From Alphaproteobacteria bacterium (lineage in GTDB: Bacteria > Pseudomonadota > Alphaproteobacteria > Caulobacterales > Maricaulaceae), in contig WGOD01000002.1 in NCBI GenBank assembly GCA_016124205.1, positions 372,001 to 436,000 of the forward strand: a DNA stretch of 64,000 nucleotides, in the 5' to 3' direction. This document shows, piece after piece, positions 33,812 through 42,632 of this stretch. The position numbers were made by a program, and so were the translations under genes. Positions within the stretch are counted from its first letter, which is position 1. Each line of letters starts with the position of its first letter. The notes under the pieces were generated by a model. The model was not told where the DNA came from. It saw only the letters and a list, made by a program, of their open reading frames with translations, and did not search any database.

Positions 33812-35950
33812 TCACACGAGCGACAACAGCGTGTCGGTCAGTTCCTTCGCGGCCTGTAGCAGGCGCGCGGATGCGTTGTAGGACTGTTGGTAGAGCGTCA
33901 TGTTGGCGAGCTCCTCGTCGAGGCTGACGCCTTCGACATTGGCGCGCTTTTCAGCGGCGACCTGCTTCAGCGATTCCGCCCCCTGCGCCGAGCGTTCCGC
34001 CCGGGCCGAACGCGCGCCGATATCGCCGGCGAGCCGGGCCGCGTAGTTTTCCAGCGTCGACGTGCCGCCGGAGAAGCCGCCCGCCGTGCGGAAGGTCCGG
34101 GTCGAGGTGAGCGCCTGCTGCAGTGCCGCGCCGCCGCGCCCGTCGCCATTGGTCAGGACGAGATCGCCGGCCGTGCTGGTCCCGGAGATATCAAGCTGAG
34201 CAAGCGCCAGGCGCGAGGAATCGTTGCGAACGGCGTCCCGGACATTGGCCAGTTCAGCGCGGTTGGCCTTGGCCGCGAGGCCGACGCCGAACATCTGCGA
34301 GAAGCTGAGACCCGTCCCGCCGCGCGACGTGGAGTCGGCGGTCATCTGGACATCGAAGTTGGCGTAGCCGGAGACCGGCGTCTCGACGAGACGACCATTG
34401 CCGTCAAGCGAGAAGCTCGCATAGCGGCCGAGCCCGGTGACCGGATCGTTCAGCGACGTCAGGAGATCGTTGAAACTGGTCCCGCCGACGGTGATCGAAA
34501 CATTCTGCGCGGTGCGGCCATCGGGGGCCATGACCTTGAAGGACAGGGTCTGACCGGCGGTAAAGCCGTGCGCATCGGTGGCCGCAAGGCCGGTTTCGAA
34601 GAATTGCGGACGGGCGGAATCGACGATGTCGTTGAGGCCGAAGAAATGCGCAAAGCCGCGCCCGCCCCGGCTGGCCGGGGCCGCCGGATCCTGCAGCGTC
34701 GCAATCCCGTCGCCGCCTGTCGCGGAGATCGTCAATTGACCATTGGTGAAGCTGGCCGAGCCGTTGGCCCCCAGCGCCGTGTTGATGTCGGCCACGACAT
34801 CGCCGATCGTCCCGCCCGAGAAGGCCGTCGCCGCAGCGCCGTCGACCGAATAGGTTCCGGCGGTGAAATCGATGTCGATCCGCTTGACCAGCGTGCCTGC
34901 AGTGTCGACCACGGCGAGTGTCGTCGATCCCGTGAAGCCGTGCGCGTCACTGGCCAGCAGGCCGGTATTGCGGCCCGTCAGGCTGGCAGGCGGCGGCACG
35001 GCGGAGGCGTTGTTGTGAGCTGCGTTCAGCGCATCCGTGGCTCCCGCGACCAGTTCCGCCAGCTCTTCGGCCAGCGCCGGCAGCTCGCTGTCGCGCATGT
35101 CGATGAGGCCGCGCAGCTCGCCGGACGCAATGTGCGAATCGAGCTGGATGTTCGCACCGCCGGTTTTCGAGACGATCTCGATTGCGGCGAAGTTGGCTTC
35201 GTAACCGCCATTGCCCGCCGGCGCATAGCGTAGTGTCGCCGCTTCATTGTCGAGCAGCGGGATGCCGTCTCCGGTCCGCACGACGACGCGGCCATCGCTG
35301 AGCGGCTGGGTGCGGATATCGACATAGGTCGACAATTCATCGAGCAGTTCGGCCTGGCGGTTGGCGGCGCCGGTCGTGTCGGAGGTGTTTACCGCCAGGG
35401 ACTGGACGTCGCGGTTCAGCTTCTGCAGCTCGATCAGGATCTCGTTCATGCGCGAGACGGTGGCCGAGATGCGCGTTTCGGTTTCCTGACGCTGCGACCG
35501 CAATTCGCCCGACAGGCGCTTGGCCTCGTCGAAGAAGCTTTGAAGGTCCGCGGCCGCCGACAGGCGTGCGACCGTCAGGGCCGGTTCGACCGAGGCGGAG
35601 TTGATCGAGTTGAAGGCGCGGTGCAGGCGCGAAAAGATCGACCCTTCGTCATCAAGCCCGCCGACCTGAGACTGGAAGCGGTCGAGCGCCTGCGAGGCGA
35701 CATCGGCCGCGCCCGCGTCCGCCGAAGCGCGCAGGGCGGCCGCCTGAAGGTAGAGGTCGGCGACGCGCTGGACGCCCGAAACATCGACGCCCATCGCCTG
35801 GCCGCCGACATTGCGCGAGGTGAAGGTCGCGATCGTGCGGGCATAGCCAGGCGTGTTGACGTTGGCGACATTGTTCGAGGAGACCTGCAAGCCGACCTGG
35901 CTAGCCTGCAGCCCGGACAGGGCATTGCCGATGATCGAGCTCAGCGACAT
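33812..35950 (-). CDS. flgK: Flagellar hook-associated protein 1
   Basis: A 712-residue protein that joins hook and filament. The N-terminus has the rod/hook motif SSNNVANVNTPGYAR, and the C-terminal helix (NMTLYQQSYNASARLLQAA) packs in the axial core. The middle is longer than in most FlgK (about 550) because two similar D2/D3-like domains occur in tandem near residues 330 and 460, each opening with xxxxDAHGFT and closing with RGG.G...FFGL or FSQMFGV. The export signal is the unprocessed N-terminus. It is divergent from fliK; the shared region holds a sigma-54 promoter for fliK, and its own promoter was not found. Confidence 0.93.
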   Translation of the reverse strand: MSLSSIIGNALSGLQASQVGLQVSSNNVANVNTPGYARTIATFTSRNVGGQAMGVDVSGVQRVADLYLQAAALRASADAGAADVASQALDRFQSQVGGLDDEGSIFSRLHRAFNSINSASVEPALTVARLSAAADLQSFFDEAKRLSGELRSQRQETETRISATVSRMNEILIELQKLNRDVQSLAVNTSDTTGAANRQAELLDELSTYVDIRTQPLSDGRVVVRTGDGIPLLDNEAATLRYAPAGNGGYEANFAAIEIVSKTGGANIQLDSHIASGELRGLIDMRDSELPALAEELAELVAGATDALNAAHNNASAVPPPASLTGRNTGLLASDAHGFTGSTTLAVVDTAGTLVKRIDIDFTAGTYSVDGAAATAFSGGTIGDVVADINTALGANGSASFTNGQLTISATGGDGIATLQDPAAPASRGGRGFAHFFGLNDIVDSARPQFFETGLAATDAHGFTAGQTLSFKVMAPDGRTAQNVSITVGGTSFNDLLTSLNDPVTGLGRYASFSLDGNGRLVETPVSGYANFDVQMTADSTSRGGTGLSFSQMFGVGLAAKANRAELANVRDAVRNDSSRLALAQLDISGTSTAGDLVLTNGDGRGGAALQQALTSTRTFRTAGGFSGGTSTLENYAARLAGDIGARSARAERSAQGAESLKQVAAEKRANVEGVSLDEELANMTLYQQSYNASARLLQAAKELTDTLLSLV

Positions 35951-36186
35951 GGGGCGTCCTCTCCGTTCTCATGCGTACGCGTGGAGGATTCTGCCGGGAT
36001 GCTGGCAGAAATTGCCGGGCCAAGGGGCAAGGACGGCCGGTCGCCGCAGCGATCGCAATCCATGACAAGTTGTTCTTTTTGAACCACTTTTCTGACCCAT
36101 TCGTCTGAGCGCACCCGATGCGGGCGCGCGGTTTCGAATTCAGGTGTCGCAACCGGCGGGCCAGAGTGAGGTCACGGGTCCGGCTA

Positions 36187-36222
36187 GGCAGAATCGCCCG
36201 GCGGTGCCGGGTCGAATCTGCC
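36187..36222. promoter_or_regulatory. 36-bp imperfect dyad, candidate FlbD enhancer
   Basis: GGCAGAATCGCCCGG and CCGGGTCGAATCTGCC form a dyad in which 11 of the outer 13 pairs match. It lies about 76-111 bases upstream of the fliK sigma-54 promoter, the usual place for an activator site. The hexamer pair TCTGCC...GGCAGA recurs at 35990-36009. FlbD, encoded in this window, is the natural candidate. Confidence 0.4.
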
Positions 36223-36297
36223 GGGGCGGCAATAAACACCCCCGCCCGCCACGGGTGTTTTCCTATCCTTTTCTGATACTTAGGTCCCGGGACCCGA

Positions 36298-36312
36298 TGG
36301 CACGACGCTTGC
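36298..36312 (+). promoter_or_regulatory. Sigma-54 promoter for fliK-flgD
   Basis: TGGCACGACGCTTGC matches the sigma-54 consensus TGGCACG-N4-TTGC exactly, with the GG and GC elements 12 bases apart. The fliK start is 71 bases beyond the GC. Class III hook genes in Caulobacter are sigma-54 and FlbD dependent, which fits. Confidence 0.85.
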
Positions 36313-36382
36313 CAGACTTGTTTCGGGACAGGGTGCCTGGCGCCTTGAGACCGGTGGATGACAAGAGGGACGTGACCGCACC

Positions 36383-38137
36383 ATGCATGCGGACGCTTAC
36401 ATTCCGGATTTTCGCGCAACGGGCGGAGCGAACGCTTCCGGCCCCGACCGCCGTGACGCCAAGGCCGGCGCGGGCGATACGGGCTTCGATGCGCTGCTCA
36501 ATGAACCCGCACGCTCACGCGAGGCGATCACCGATCCGCGCGACCGTGGCATCGTGCCCGGCGGCCGCGGCAATCAGCGCCAGCGCCCCGGCACACCTTT
36601 CCCTGAAGGCACCGAGCCGCCCCGCCCCGCCGATGGTGGAGGCCAACCCGCCGAGACCGGCGTTCTGGCACCGGAAACCGGTGGCGGACTTCCTCCCGAA
36701 CAGGTGGTTGCAGACACGACCAATCCGACCGGTGGCGGGACGCCTTTCGGCAACGCAGGACTGGCCCCCTCTACCGGCGGCGGAACGCCGTTCGGCAATG
36801 GCGGTCTTGTGCCCTCCACGGGCGGTGGGCTGACCCCCGAAACGGTAACGCCCGCCCCGTCCACAGGAGGCCCCCTGCCGACGGAAACCGTCACGCCTGC
36901 CCCCGCCACGGGTGGCCCTCTGCCTGCGGAGACCGGCGGACCTTCCGTCACGACCGGTGGCGGGACGCCGCATCAGACTGCGACGCTCGAACCGGCCGTG
37001 CCGGGCGGACAGCCGCCCGAAACAGGCGGCGAGGCACCGCGGACCGGCGGCGGTCTTCCCGCCGGGCAGGGAACGCTCGCACCGAATGCTTCAACCGGTA
37101 CGCCGGCCGAAACCGTCACTGCCGCCGGCGCCAAGCCGAGCGCCAACGCCAAGCAGGCGGGTGACGCCGGCAAGGCCGCCGTTCCGCCGCAACCGTCCGC
37201 GCAGGCGGCCGCATCCGGCACTCCGGCAGCACAGACCGCCGCCGGCACCGGCAACACCAATGCGGCGACGCAAACCGTTCCGGGCCAATCCGCAATGGCC
37301 GCGCCAGTCGCGACGCCGGAACAGGCCGCGGCCGCGGTGCTGCAGGACGCCGGACGTCCGCGCGCGATCCTCGAAAAGCCGGCTACGAACGGCGCGAATA
37401 CGGCGGCTGCGAAGCCGGGCGTTGCGCCTGCCTCCCCCGAGGCGCAGGCCACTACCCAACCGCAGGCCCAGCCCGCTGCTCGGCCGGACCGTCCGGTTCT
37501 GCCGTCTCAGGCCAGCGATGTCGCCCGCGATGCGGTGGACCGTTTGCCCGGTCAGGGCGATCCGCAACGGGCCGCTGATCCTGCGCCCCTGCCCGACGGC
37601 GATTTCGACGCCGAACTGACCGTCCAGCGCCAGGCAGCCGATGTCCGCTCTGCTGATGCGGCCGTCCGTGCCAATACCGCCCAAGGTCCGCGCTTGCCGG
37701 CGAACACCTCGCCGGCGCTGGCCGGGCATATCGTTCGCAATTTCCATCAGGGACAGCGCCAGTTCGAGATCCGCATGGATCCGCCCGAACTCGGCCGCGT
37801 GGATGTGAAACTGCACGTCAATTCCAATGACAACCGCGTCCACGCCATCCTGAGCGCGGAGCGGCCGGAAACACTCGCCGATCTGCAGCGCTCCGCGCGA
37901 GAACTGGAACGGGCACTGGCCGATGCCGGGCTCGACCTGTCGGAGAATGGCCTGCAGTTCGAACTTTCGCAGGGCGGTGACGACACCGCCGACCAATTCG
38001 GCCCGTCCGGTGACGGGTTTGCCGTTTATTCCGATGCCGCACCGAGCGGCGCCGTCGCCGATCCCGCTGCCGGTCCGATGACCCGGCTCTACGGGTTCGC
38101 GCTATCCGGCGCGTCCGGCATCGATGTGAGAATATGA
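36383..38137 (+). CDS. fliK: Flagellar hook-length control protein
   Basis: A 584-residue secreted molecular ruler and export-specificity switch. The C-terminal Flg_hook domain (about 450-545) has the family core FEIRMDPPELGRVDVKLHV followed by helical packing. The rest is low complexity: residues about 80-235 are Gly/Pro/Thr repeats such as TGGGTPFGNGG and TGGPLPTETVTPAP, and about 245-400 Ala/Pro/Gln rich. Long disordered repeats are expected for a ruler. It starts at ATG 36383, downstream of a sigma-54 promoter, and is followed by flgD after 10 bases. Name is based on the C-domain and position. Confidence 0.85.
   Translation: MHADAYIPDFRATGGANASGPDRRDAKAGAGDTGFDALLNEPARSREAITDPRDRGIVPGGRGNQRQRPGTPFPEGTEPPRPADGGGQPAETGVLAPETGGGLPPEQVVADTTNPTGGGTPFGNAGLAPSTGGGTPFGNGGLVPSTGGGLTPETVTPAPSTGGPLPTETVTPAPATGGPLPAETGGPSVTTGGGTPHQTATLEPAVPGGQPPETGGEAPRTGGGLPAGQGTLAPNASTGTPAETVTAAGAKPSANAKQAGDAGKAAVPPQPSAQAAASGTPAAQTAAGTGNTNAATQTVPGQSAMAAPVATPEQAAAAVLQDAGRPRAILEKPATNGANTAAAKPGVAPASPEAQATTQPQAQPAARPDRPVLPSQASDVARDAVDRLPGQGDPQRAADPAPLPDGDFDAELTVQRQAADVRSADAAVRANTAQGPRLPANTSPALAGHIVRNFHQGQRQFEIRMDPPELGRVDVKLHVNSNDNRVHAILSAERPETLADLQRSARELERALADAGLDLSENGLQFELSQGGDDTADQFGPSGDGFAVYSDAAPSGAVADPAAGPMTRLYGFALSGASGIDVRI
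36640..37090 (+). repeat. Gly/Pro/Thr-rich coding repeats in fliK
   Basis: About fifteen imperfect units around TGGG or TGGP with PFGN, PxET or xxPAP spacers. They encode the disordered ruler part of FliK. Number of units probably differs between strains. Confidence 0.7.
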
Positions 38138-38147
38138 GGAGCGCGAC

Positions 38148-38816
38148 ATGACTGACGCCGCCGCTGCCGTTGGTTCGGCTTTCGGGAATTCGAATGCGAA
38201 TTCCGCCGTTCGCCTGGCCGAGAATTTCGAGATGTTCCTCACCCTGCTCACCGAGCAGATGAAGAACCAGGACCCGTTGAGCCCGCTCGATTCAACCCAG
38301 TTCGTCGATCAACTCGTCAGCTTCTCCAGCGTCGAGCAGCAGATCGCCTCGAACCAGAATCTGGAATCGCTCCTGGTGATCCAGTCGGCCGCCGCGCAGG
38401 GCGCGTCGATCGGCTTCCTGGGCCGGATGGCGACCGTCGATTCCCCGCAAACCGCGCTGGCCGACGGTCAGGCAGAGTGGAGCTACACCCTGCCCGACCA
38501 GTCGACGCAGACCGAGCTGGTCGTGCGCGATGCGACAGGCCGCGTGGTGGCGCGCATCGACGGCGAAACCGATCCCGGCCGGCATACGCTGAGCTGGGAC
38601 GGTACGGACGGCAGCGGCAACGCGCTGGACGACGGGCTCTACACGCTGACCGTCAATGCGCTCGATGCCGAAGGCGAAACCATGTCCTCGAGCGTCAGTT
38701 CGACGGCCCGTGTGACCGGCGTCGACCTGTCAGGATCAGAAGTCATCATCGAGATGGGACAGCTTCGCGTCCCGCTCTCATCCATTCGCGCCCTCCGTGA
38801 GGGTGCGGCAGTCTAG
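38148..38816 (+). CDS. flgD: Flagellar hook-capping protein
   Basis: A 222-residue hook-cap scaffold that is required for hook assembly and is later discarded. The N-terminal signature EMFLTLLTEQMKNQDPLSPL (about residues 25-44) and the following TQFVDQLVSFSSVEQQ are diagnostic. The C-terminal half is the Tudor/FnIII-like region (GRHTLSWDGTDGSGNALDDG). A GAGGAG site precedes ATG 38148. It follows fliK by 10 bases and shares its sigma-54 promoter. Confidence 0.93.
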   Translation: MTDAAAAVGSAFGNSNANSAVRLAENFEMFLTLLTEQMKNQDPLSPLDSTQFVDQLVSFSSVEQQIASNQNLESLLVIQSAAAQGASIGFLGRMATVDSPQTALADGQAEWSYTLPDQSTQTELVVRDATGRVVARIDGETDPGRHTLSWDGTDGSGNALDDGLYTLTVNALDAEGETMSSSVSSTARVTGVDLSGSEVIIEMGQLRVPLSSIRALREGAAV

Positions 38817-38840
38817 CGAAGAACCGGGCCATTCAAGGTC

Positions 38841-38856
38841 CGGCACGGCACGCGCA
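38841..38856 (+). promoter_or_regulatory. Weak sigma-54-like element before flgE
   Basis: CGGCACGGCACGCGCA keeps GGCACG and a GC 12 bases later but lacks the T residues of the -12 element. Distance from the GC to the flgE start is 71 bases, identical to that at fliK. Low confidence; flgE may simply be read from the fliK promoter. Confidence 0.25.
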
Positions 38857-38925
38857 GAATCCGCGGGCGGTGGGGTTTCATCAACAGCAGAACGCTCCTT
38901 TGCACCGAATGGGGAGCATTTCGTC

Positions 38926-40314
38926 ATGAGTATCAATTCCGCCCTCTGGGCCGGTGCGTCGGGCCTGCTGGCCAATTCCAGCGCGCTCGCCGCGATTTCC
39001 GACAACATCGCGAACGTCAACACGGTGGGCTACAAGCGCGCCGCGACGACCTTCTCGCCGCTCTATGAAAGCCGGGGCGCAGCCTCGCGCTATGCCGCGG
39101 GCGGCGTTTCGTCGATCAACCGCCTCGAAATCTCGCGCGGCGGTCTTCTGACGCCGGGCAGCTCGGCGACCGATCTCGCCATCTCCGGCGACGGTTTCTT
39201 CGTCGTGCGCAACGCCTCACAGACCACCTCCACCACGGACCCGGTCTATTTCAGCCGTGCGGGCCGCTTCGAGGCCGATGCCAACGGCTTCCTGCGCAAC
39301 GATGCCGGCCTCTTCCTCTATGGCTGGCCAGTGGCCGCCGACGGTTCGATCACGCGCAACCCGTCCGACCTCAACTCGCTCGAGGCGATCAACCTCTCGG
39401 CGATCGGCGGCGCGGCGGAGCCCACTTCGAATGTCGCGGTCAACGCCAACCTGCAGGCGAGCCAGACGGTGTCTGCCGACGAGGCGACCTATGTGGCCAG
39501 CACGTCGGCGACCAATATGGCGTCGGGTGCGATCACGCCGGACTTCCAACGCTCGATCCAGGTCTATGACAGCCAGGGCGGCGCGCGCACGATCACGCTG
39601 TCGGTGCTGAAGAGCTCGACGGCCAATCAGTGGCATGCCGAACTGCATGTCGAACCGGCCACCGACGTGACCACCGGAACGGGGCTTGTGGACGGCCAGA
39701 TCGCCACCGGCATCATCGCCTTCGATGCCAATGGCGACCTTGACCTGACCAATACGACCCTGCCGACCACGCTCGACTTCCTCGCTTCGGCGAACACCGG
39801 TGCCCTGGGCGCGACCCAGTTCCAGTGGGCGTCTGGCGAAGGGATCGCGGCGCAGTCGATCGATCTTTTCCTGGGGTCGGCCACTCAGCCGGGCGGTCTG
39901 ACGCAGTATGACAGCCCCTCCGTCCTGCTTTCGACGCAGGTCGACGGCGCGGTCTTCGGTGACTTCTCGGGCGTCGAAGTCGATGGCGAAGGCGTGGTCT
40001 TCGCGAAGTTCGACAATGGTATCGTCCGCCGGATCTACCAGATCCCGATTGCGACCTTCGTGAACCCGAACGGTCTGGCCGCGGAATCGGGCGGCACCTA
40101 CTCGATCACGCCGGACAGCGGCACGTTCACGCTGAATGCGCCGGGCAATGGCGGTTCGGGTGCGATCGCGTCCTCGACGCTGGAAAACTCCAATGTCGAT
40201 CTCGCCACCGAATTCACCTCGCTGATCACCACGCAGCGCGCCTATTCGGCATCGTCGAAAATCATCACGACAGCCGACGAGATGATGGACGAGGCGATCC
40301 GCATGAAGCGGTAA
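38926..40314 (+). CDS. flgE: Flagellar hook protein
   Basis: A 462-residue hook subunit. N-terminal motif SALAAISDNIANVNTVGYKR and C-terminal heptad region SNVDLATEFTSLITTQRAYS with a final EMMDEAIRMKR are the conserved axial-core helices. The middle domains (about 140-390) are glycine/threonine rich. ATG 38926 has GGGGAG upstream; a frame opening earlier would give a 43-residue leader that does not fit the family. A strong terminator follows. It stands 109 bases after flgD. Confidence 0.94.
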   Translation: MSINSALWAGASGLLANSSALAAISDNIANVNTVGYKRAATTFSPLYESRGAASRYAAGGVSSINRLEISRGGLLTPGSSATDLAISGDGFFVVRNASQTTSTTDPVYFSRAGRFEADANGFLRNDAGLFLYGWPVAADGSITRNPSDLNSLEAINLSAIGGAAEPTSNVAVNANLQASQTVSADEATYVASTSATNMASGAITPDFQRSIQVYDSQGGARTITLSVLKSSTANQWHAELHVEPATDVTTGTGLVDGQIATGIIAFDANGDLDLTNTTLPTTLDFLASANTGALGATQFQWASGEGIAAQSIDLFLGSATQPGGLTQYDSPSVLLSTQVDGAVFGDFSGVEVDGEGVVFAKFDNGIVRRIYQIPIATFVNPNGLAAESGGTYSITPDSGTFTLNAPGNGGSGAIASSTLENSNVDLATEFTSLITTQRAYSASSKIITTADEMMDEAIRMKR

Positions 40315-40341
40315 ATCCGCTGATTCCGTATTGAGTTGACG

Positions 40342-40379
40342 GGACCTCCGGTGGCCACACCGGGGGTCCTTTCATTTTT
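40342..40379 (+). terminator. Rho-independent terminator of flgE
   Basis: GGACCTCCGGTG / CACCGGGGGTCC form a 12-bp stem with one wobble and a GCCA loop, followed by TTTCATTTTT. Lies 28 bases past the flgE stop codon. Confidence 0.88.
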
Positions 40380-40389
40380 AACGATAGCG

Positions 40390-40405
40390 TTAATTGCAAA
40401 TTTAC
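40390..40405 (+). promoter_or_regulatory. CtrA box before sciP
   Basis: TTAA-TTGCAAA-TTTAC fits the CtrA consensus TTAA-N7-TTAAC except for one base. A further TTAA (40378-40381) lies just upstream with eight bases between, giving the palindrome TTAACGATAGCGTTAA. sciP starts 96 bases downstream. In Caulobacter sciP is directly activated by CtrA. Confidence 0.6.
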
Positions 40406-40501
40406 GACGGATTTCAGGGGTTTGTTAAAAGCCCTGCGTTAGGGTGCCCCCAACAACAAGAACACAAACCGTCAAAAACCAGGGTGTGTGGGGTTCGTAT
40501 C

Positions 40502-40771
40502 ATGCAAACGCGTCTGCGCCGCGAAAACTTTGTTATTGGACCGGACGGCAGTCCCCTGACGCTGGCAGACCTGCCGGCACCTTCGACGCAGCGCTGGGTC
40601 ATCCGCCGCAAGGCCGAGGTCGTCGCCGCAGTGCGGGGCGGTCTTCTTTCGCTCGAAGATGCCTGCGAGCGCTATCGTCTGAGTGTCGAGGAATTCCTTG
40701 GCTGGCAGCGCGCCATCGACCGGCACGGCTTGGCAGGACTGCGCACGACGCGGGTTCAGCAGTACCGCTAG
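40502..40771 (+). CDS. sciP: CtrA inhibitor SciP (DUF1153)
   Basis: An 89-residue helix-turn-helix protein that binds CtrA and blocks its recruitment of RNA polymerase in G1-like cells. The highly conserved core (LRRENFVIGPDGSPLTLADL, RWVIRRKAEVVAAVRGG, WQRAIDRHGLAGLRTTR and QQYR) covers the whole chain. The location between flgE and fliF matches that in Caulobacter. ATG 40502 gives the family length. A CtrA-type box lies upstream and a terminator follows, consistent with a single-gene transcript under feedback control by CtrA. Confidence 0.93.
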   Translation: MQTRLRRENFVIGPDGSPLTLADLPAPSTQRWVIRRKAEVVAAVRGGLLSLEDACERYRLSVEEFLGWQRAIDRHGLAGLRTTRVQQYR

Positions 40772-40815
40772 TTTCCCGTCGCTGACTCTCTTCCCCTGAG
40801 ATCACAGCGTCCATC

Positions 40816-40850
40816 GACGGCGGTCCGGGCCACCCCCCGGCCGCCGTCTT
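40816..40850 (+). terminator. Terminator hairpin after sciP
   Basis: GACGGCGG...CCGCCGTC encloses a further CCGGG/CCCGG stem and is followed by TTTGTG. Lies 45 bases after the sciP stop codon. Confidence 0.75.
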
Positions 40851-40883
40851 TGTGTGCGTTTGCCTGAAATCGATTTCCCGTAA

Positions 40884-40899
40884 TTAAACCCTCGTTTAC
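40884..40899 (+). promoter_or_regulatory. CtrA box before the fliF operon
   Basis: TTAA-ACCCTCG-TTTAC, with the same TTTAC second half-site as the sciP box, lies 75 bases before the fliF start. The fliF operon of Caulobacter is directly activated by CtrA, so the position supports the call. Confidence 0.65.
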
Positions 40900-40974
40900 G
40901 CGCGAGGTGGGAAAAATCTGCCCAGTGACCGGTTCGACAGGGCCGGCGGGGACGGATTTCAGGGCGGATCGCGC

Positions 40975-42630
40975 GTGAACGGACTTCTGGATCAATTGAG
41001 ATCGCTTGGCCCTGTGCGGCTGATCGCCATTTTCGGATTGGCGGTCGGGCTCGCCATGGCGCTGGTCTTCTTCTCCACGAATCTCGGGGGCGGCAGCCAG
41101 TCGCTGCTCTATTCCAGTCTCTCGGCGTCTGACGCGGCGGCCGCGAGCGAGCGTCTGGACGAAGCCGGCATCCCTTATGAGTTCCGAAATGGCGGCAGTT
41201 CGATCTATGTCCCGCGCGACCAGGTGGACGAGGCCCGCGTCCGCGTCGCCAGCGGAGGCGCCCTCGGCTTCGGCTCGGTCGGCTACGAGATTTTCGACAA
41301 TGGTGACGCGCTCGGCACGACCAGCTTCGTGCAGAACCTCAATGCCAAGCGCGCGCTTGAAGGCGAACTGGCCCGGACCATCCAGTCGCTGGACGGTGTG
41401 GCCACCGCGCGGGTCCACCTCGTCCTGCCGGAGCGCCGCCTGTTCGAACGCGAATCCACACCGCCGAGCGCGGTCATCACGATCGAGGCCCGCGGCGACC
41501 TGAATGACCGCCAGCTGGCCATCGTCCGGAATATCGTGGCGAGCGCCGTGCCCAATCTCGAACCGGGCCAGGTCACAGTCGCCGACACGACCGGGCGGTA
41601 CTTCGTCGGTCCCAATCCGGGCGACGAGGCCGGGGCCGCGGTGATCGACGACCGGCGCGAGCAGGTCGAAGAGCAACTGCGCCAGCGCATCCTGAACATC
41701 GTCGAGGGCGTCGTCGGCGCGGGTGGAGCCCGAGTGCAGGTTTCTGCCGAGCTCGATCGGACCTCGATCACCGAAAGCCGCGAAATCTTCGATCCGGAAG
41801 GCCAGGTCATCCTGTCGCGCGACCGGACCGAGGAGGAATCGCTCGACACCGAGGGCAATGACGGCGCGGTGTCGGCATCGGAAAACCTGCCCGACGAGGC
41901 CCAGGGCAATGGCAACGAGCCGCGCGTTGCATCCACCCGAACCAATTCGCGCGACGTCGTGAACTACGAGAATTCGCGCACGACGCGAACCGAAGTCCGC
42001 GAGGCCGGAGCCATCGAACGCCTGTCCGTCGCGGTCGCCGTCGACGGGGTCTGGGAGACCGGCGAAGACGGCACGGTGACCTATCGCGAGCGGACGCCCG
42101 AAGAGATGCAGCGCATCGAATCCCTGGTGCGCGGCGCGATGGGCTTCATCAACAACGAGGTCCGTCAGGACTCGCTGGAAGTCACCAACGTCCAGTTCGC
42201 GCGCGCCGATCCCTCGCTCGGCACCCCGGCCACGGGCGGCTTCTCCTTCTCCAAGGATGACATCATGCGCGCGGCGGAAATCGGCGTGATGTTCATCACC
42301 GCGCTGCTGGTCATCTTCCTTGTCGCCCGTCCGCTGGCGAAGGGCGCCGGGTCCGCGCCGCAGCTTGCGGTCGCTGGCGCGGGAGCCGGCGTGGCTGGAG
42401 GTGAGGCAGGCGCGGCTGTTGCGGGCCCGACGCCGCAAGGCGCCGTGGGTAATCAGGCCGCGGCATCGGGCGGCAGCCTGCCTGCGCCCGAGGAATACGA
42501 TTCCGGCATCGACATCGCGAAGATCGACGGTCAGGTGAAGCGATCGTCCGTGAAGAAGGTGGCCGGGATCGTCGAACAGCACCCGGAAGAATCCATGTCC
42601 ATCCTGCGCACCTGGATGCATGAGGGCTGA
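40975..42630 (+). CDS. fliF: Flagellar MS-ring protein
   Basis: A 551-residue inner-membrane ring protein. The N-terminal membrane helix (about 14-35) is followed by the conserved ring-building motif [20 protein letters not shown] and the YscJ/FliF domain ([21 protein letters not shown], [16 protein letters not shown]). A second membrane helix (about 425-446) precedes the cytosolic C-terminus ([20 protein letters not shown]), which binds FliG. The start is GTG at 40975, with AGGGCGGA nearby. The stop is two bases before the fliG ATG. Expression is probably CtrA dependent. Confidence 0.95.
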   Translation: MNGLLDQLRSLGPVRLIAIFGLAVGLAMALVFFSTNLGGGSQSLLYSSLSASDAAAASERLDEAGIPYEFRNGGSSIYVPRDQVDEARVRVASGGALGFGSVGYEIFDNGDALGTTSFVQNLNAKRALEGELARTIQSLDGVATARVHLVLPERRLFERESTPPSAVITIEARGDLNDRQLAIVRNIVASAVPNLEPGQVTVADTTGRYFVGPNPGDEAGAAVIDDRREQVEEQLRQRILNIVEGVVGAGGARVQVSAELDRTSITESREIFDPEGQVILSRDRTEEESLDTEGNDGAVSASENLPDEAQGNGNEPRVASTRTNSRDVVNYENSRTTRTEVREAGAIERLSVAVAVDGVWETGEDGTVTYRERTPEEMQRIESLVRGAMGFINNEVRQDSLEVTNVQFARADPSLGTPATGGFSFSKDDIMRAAEIGVMFITALLVIFLVARPLAKGAGSAPQLAVAGAGAGVAGGEAGAAVAGPTPQGAVGNQAAASGGSLPAPEEYDSGIDIAKIDGQVKRSSVKKVAGIVEQHPEESMSILRTWMHEG

Positions 42631-42632
42631 TC

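Noticed and set aside
36004-36018. Possible sigma-54 promoter TGGCAGAAATTGCC before flgK/fliK
   Set aside because: The GG and GC elements are 10 bases apart rather than 12.
36232-36260. AAACACCC...GGGTGTTTT stem upstream of the fliK promoter as a terminator
   Set aside because: It lies before the promoter with no gene ending there; may be chance.
40768-42621. 617-codon minus-strand frame opposite fliF
   Set aside because: Shadow frame; FliF domains and operon order on the plus strand are clear.
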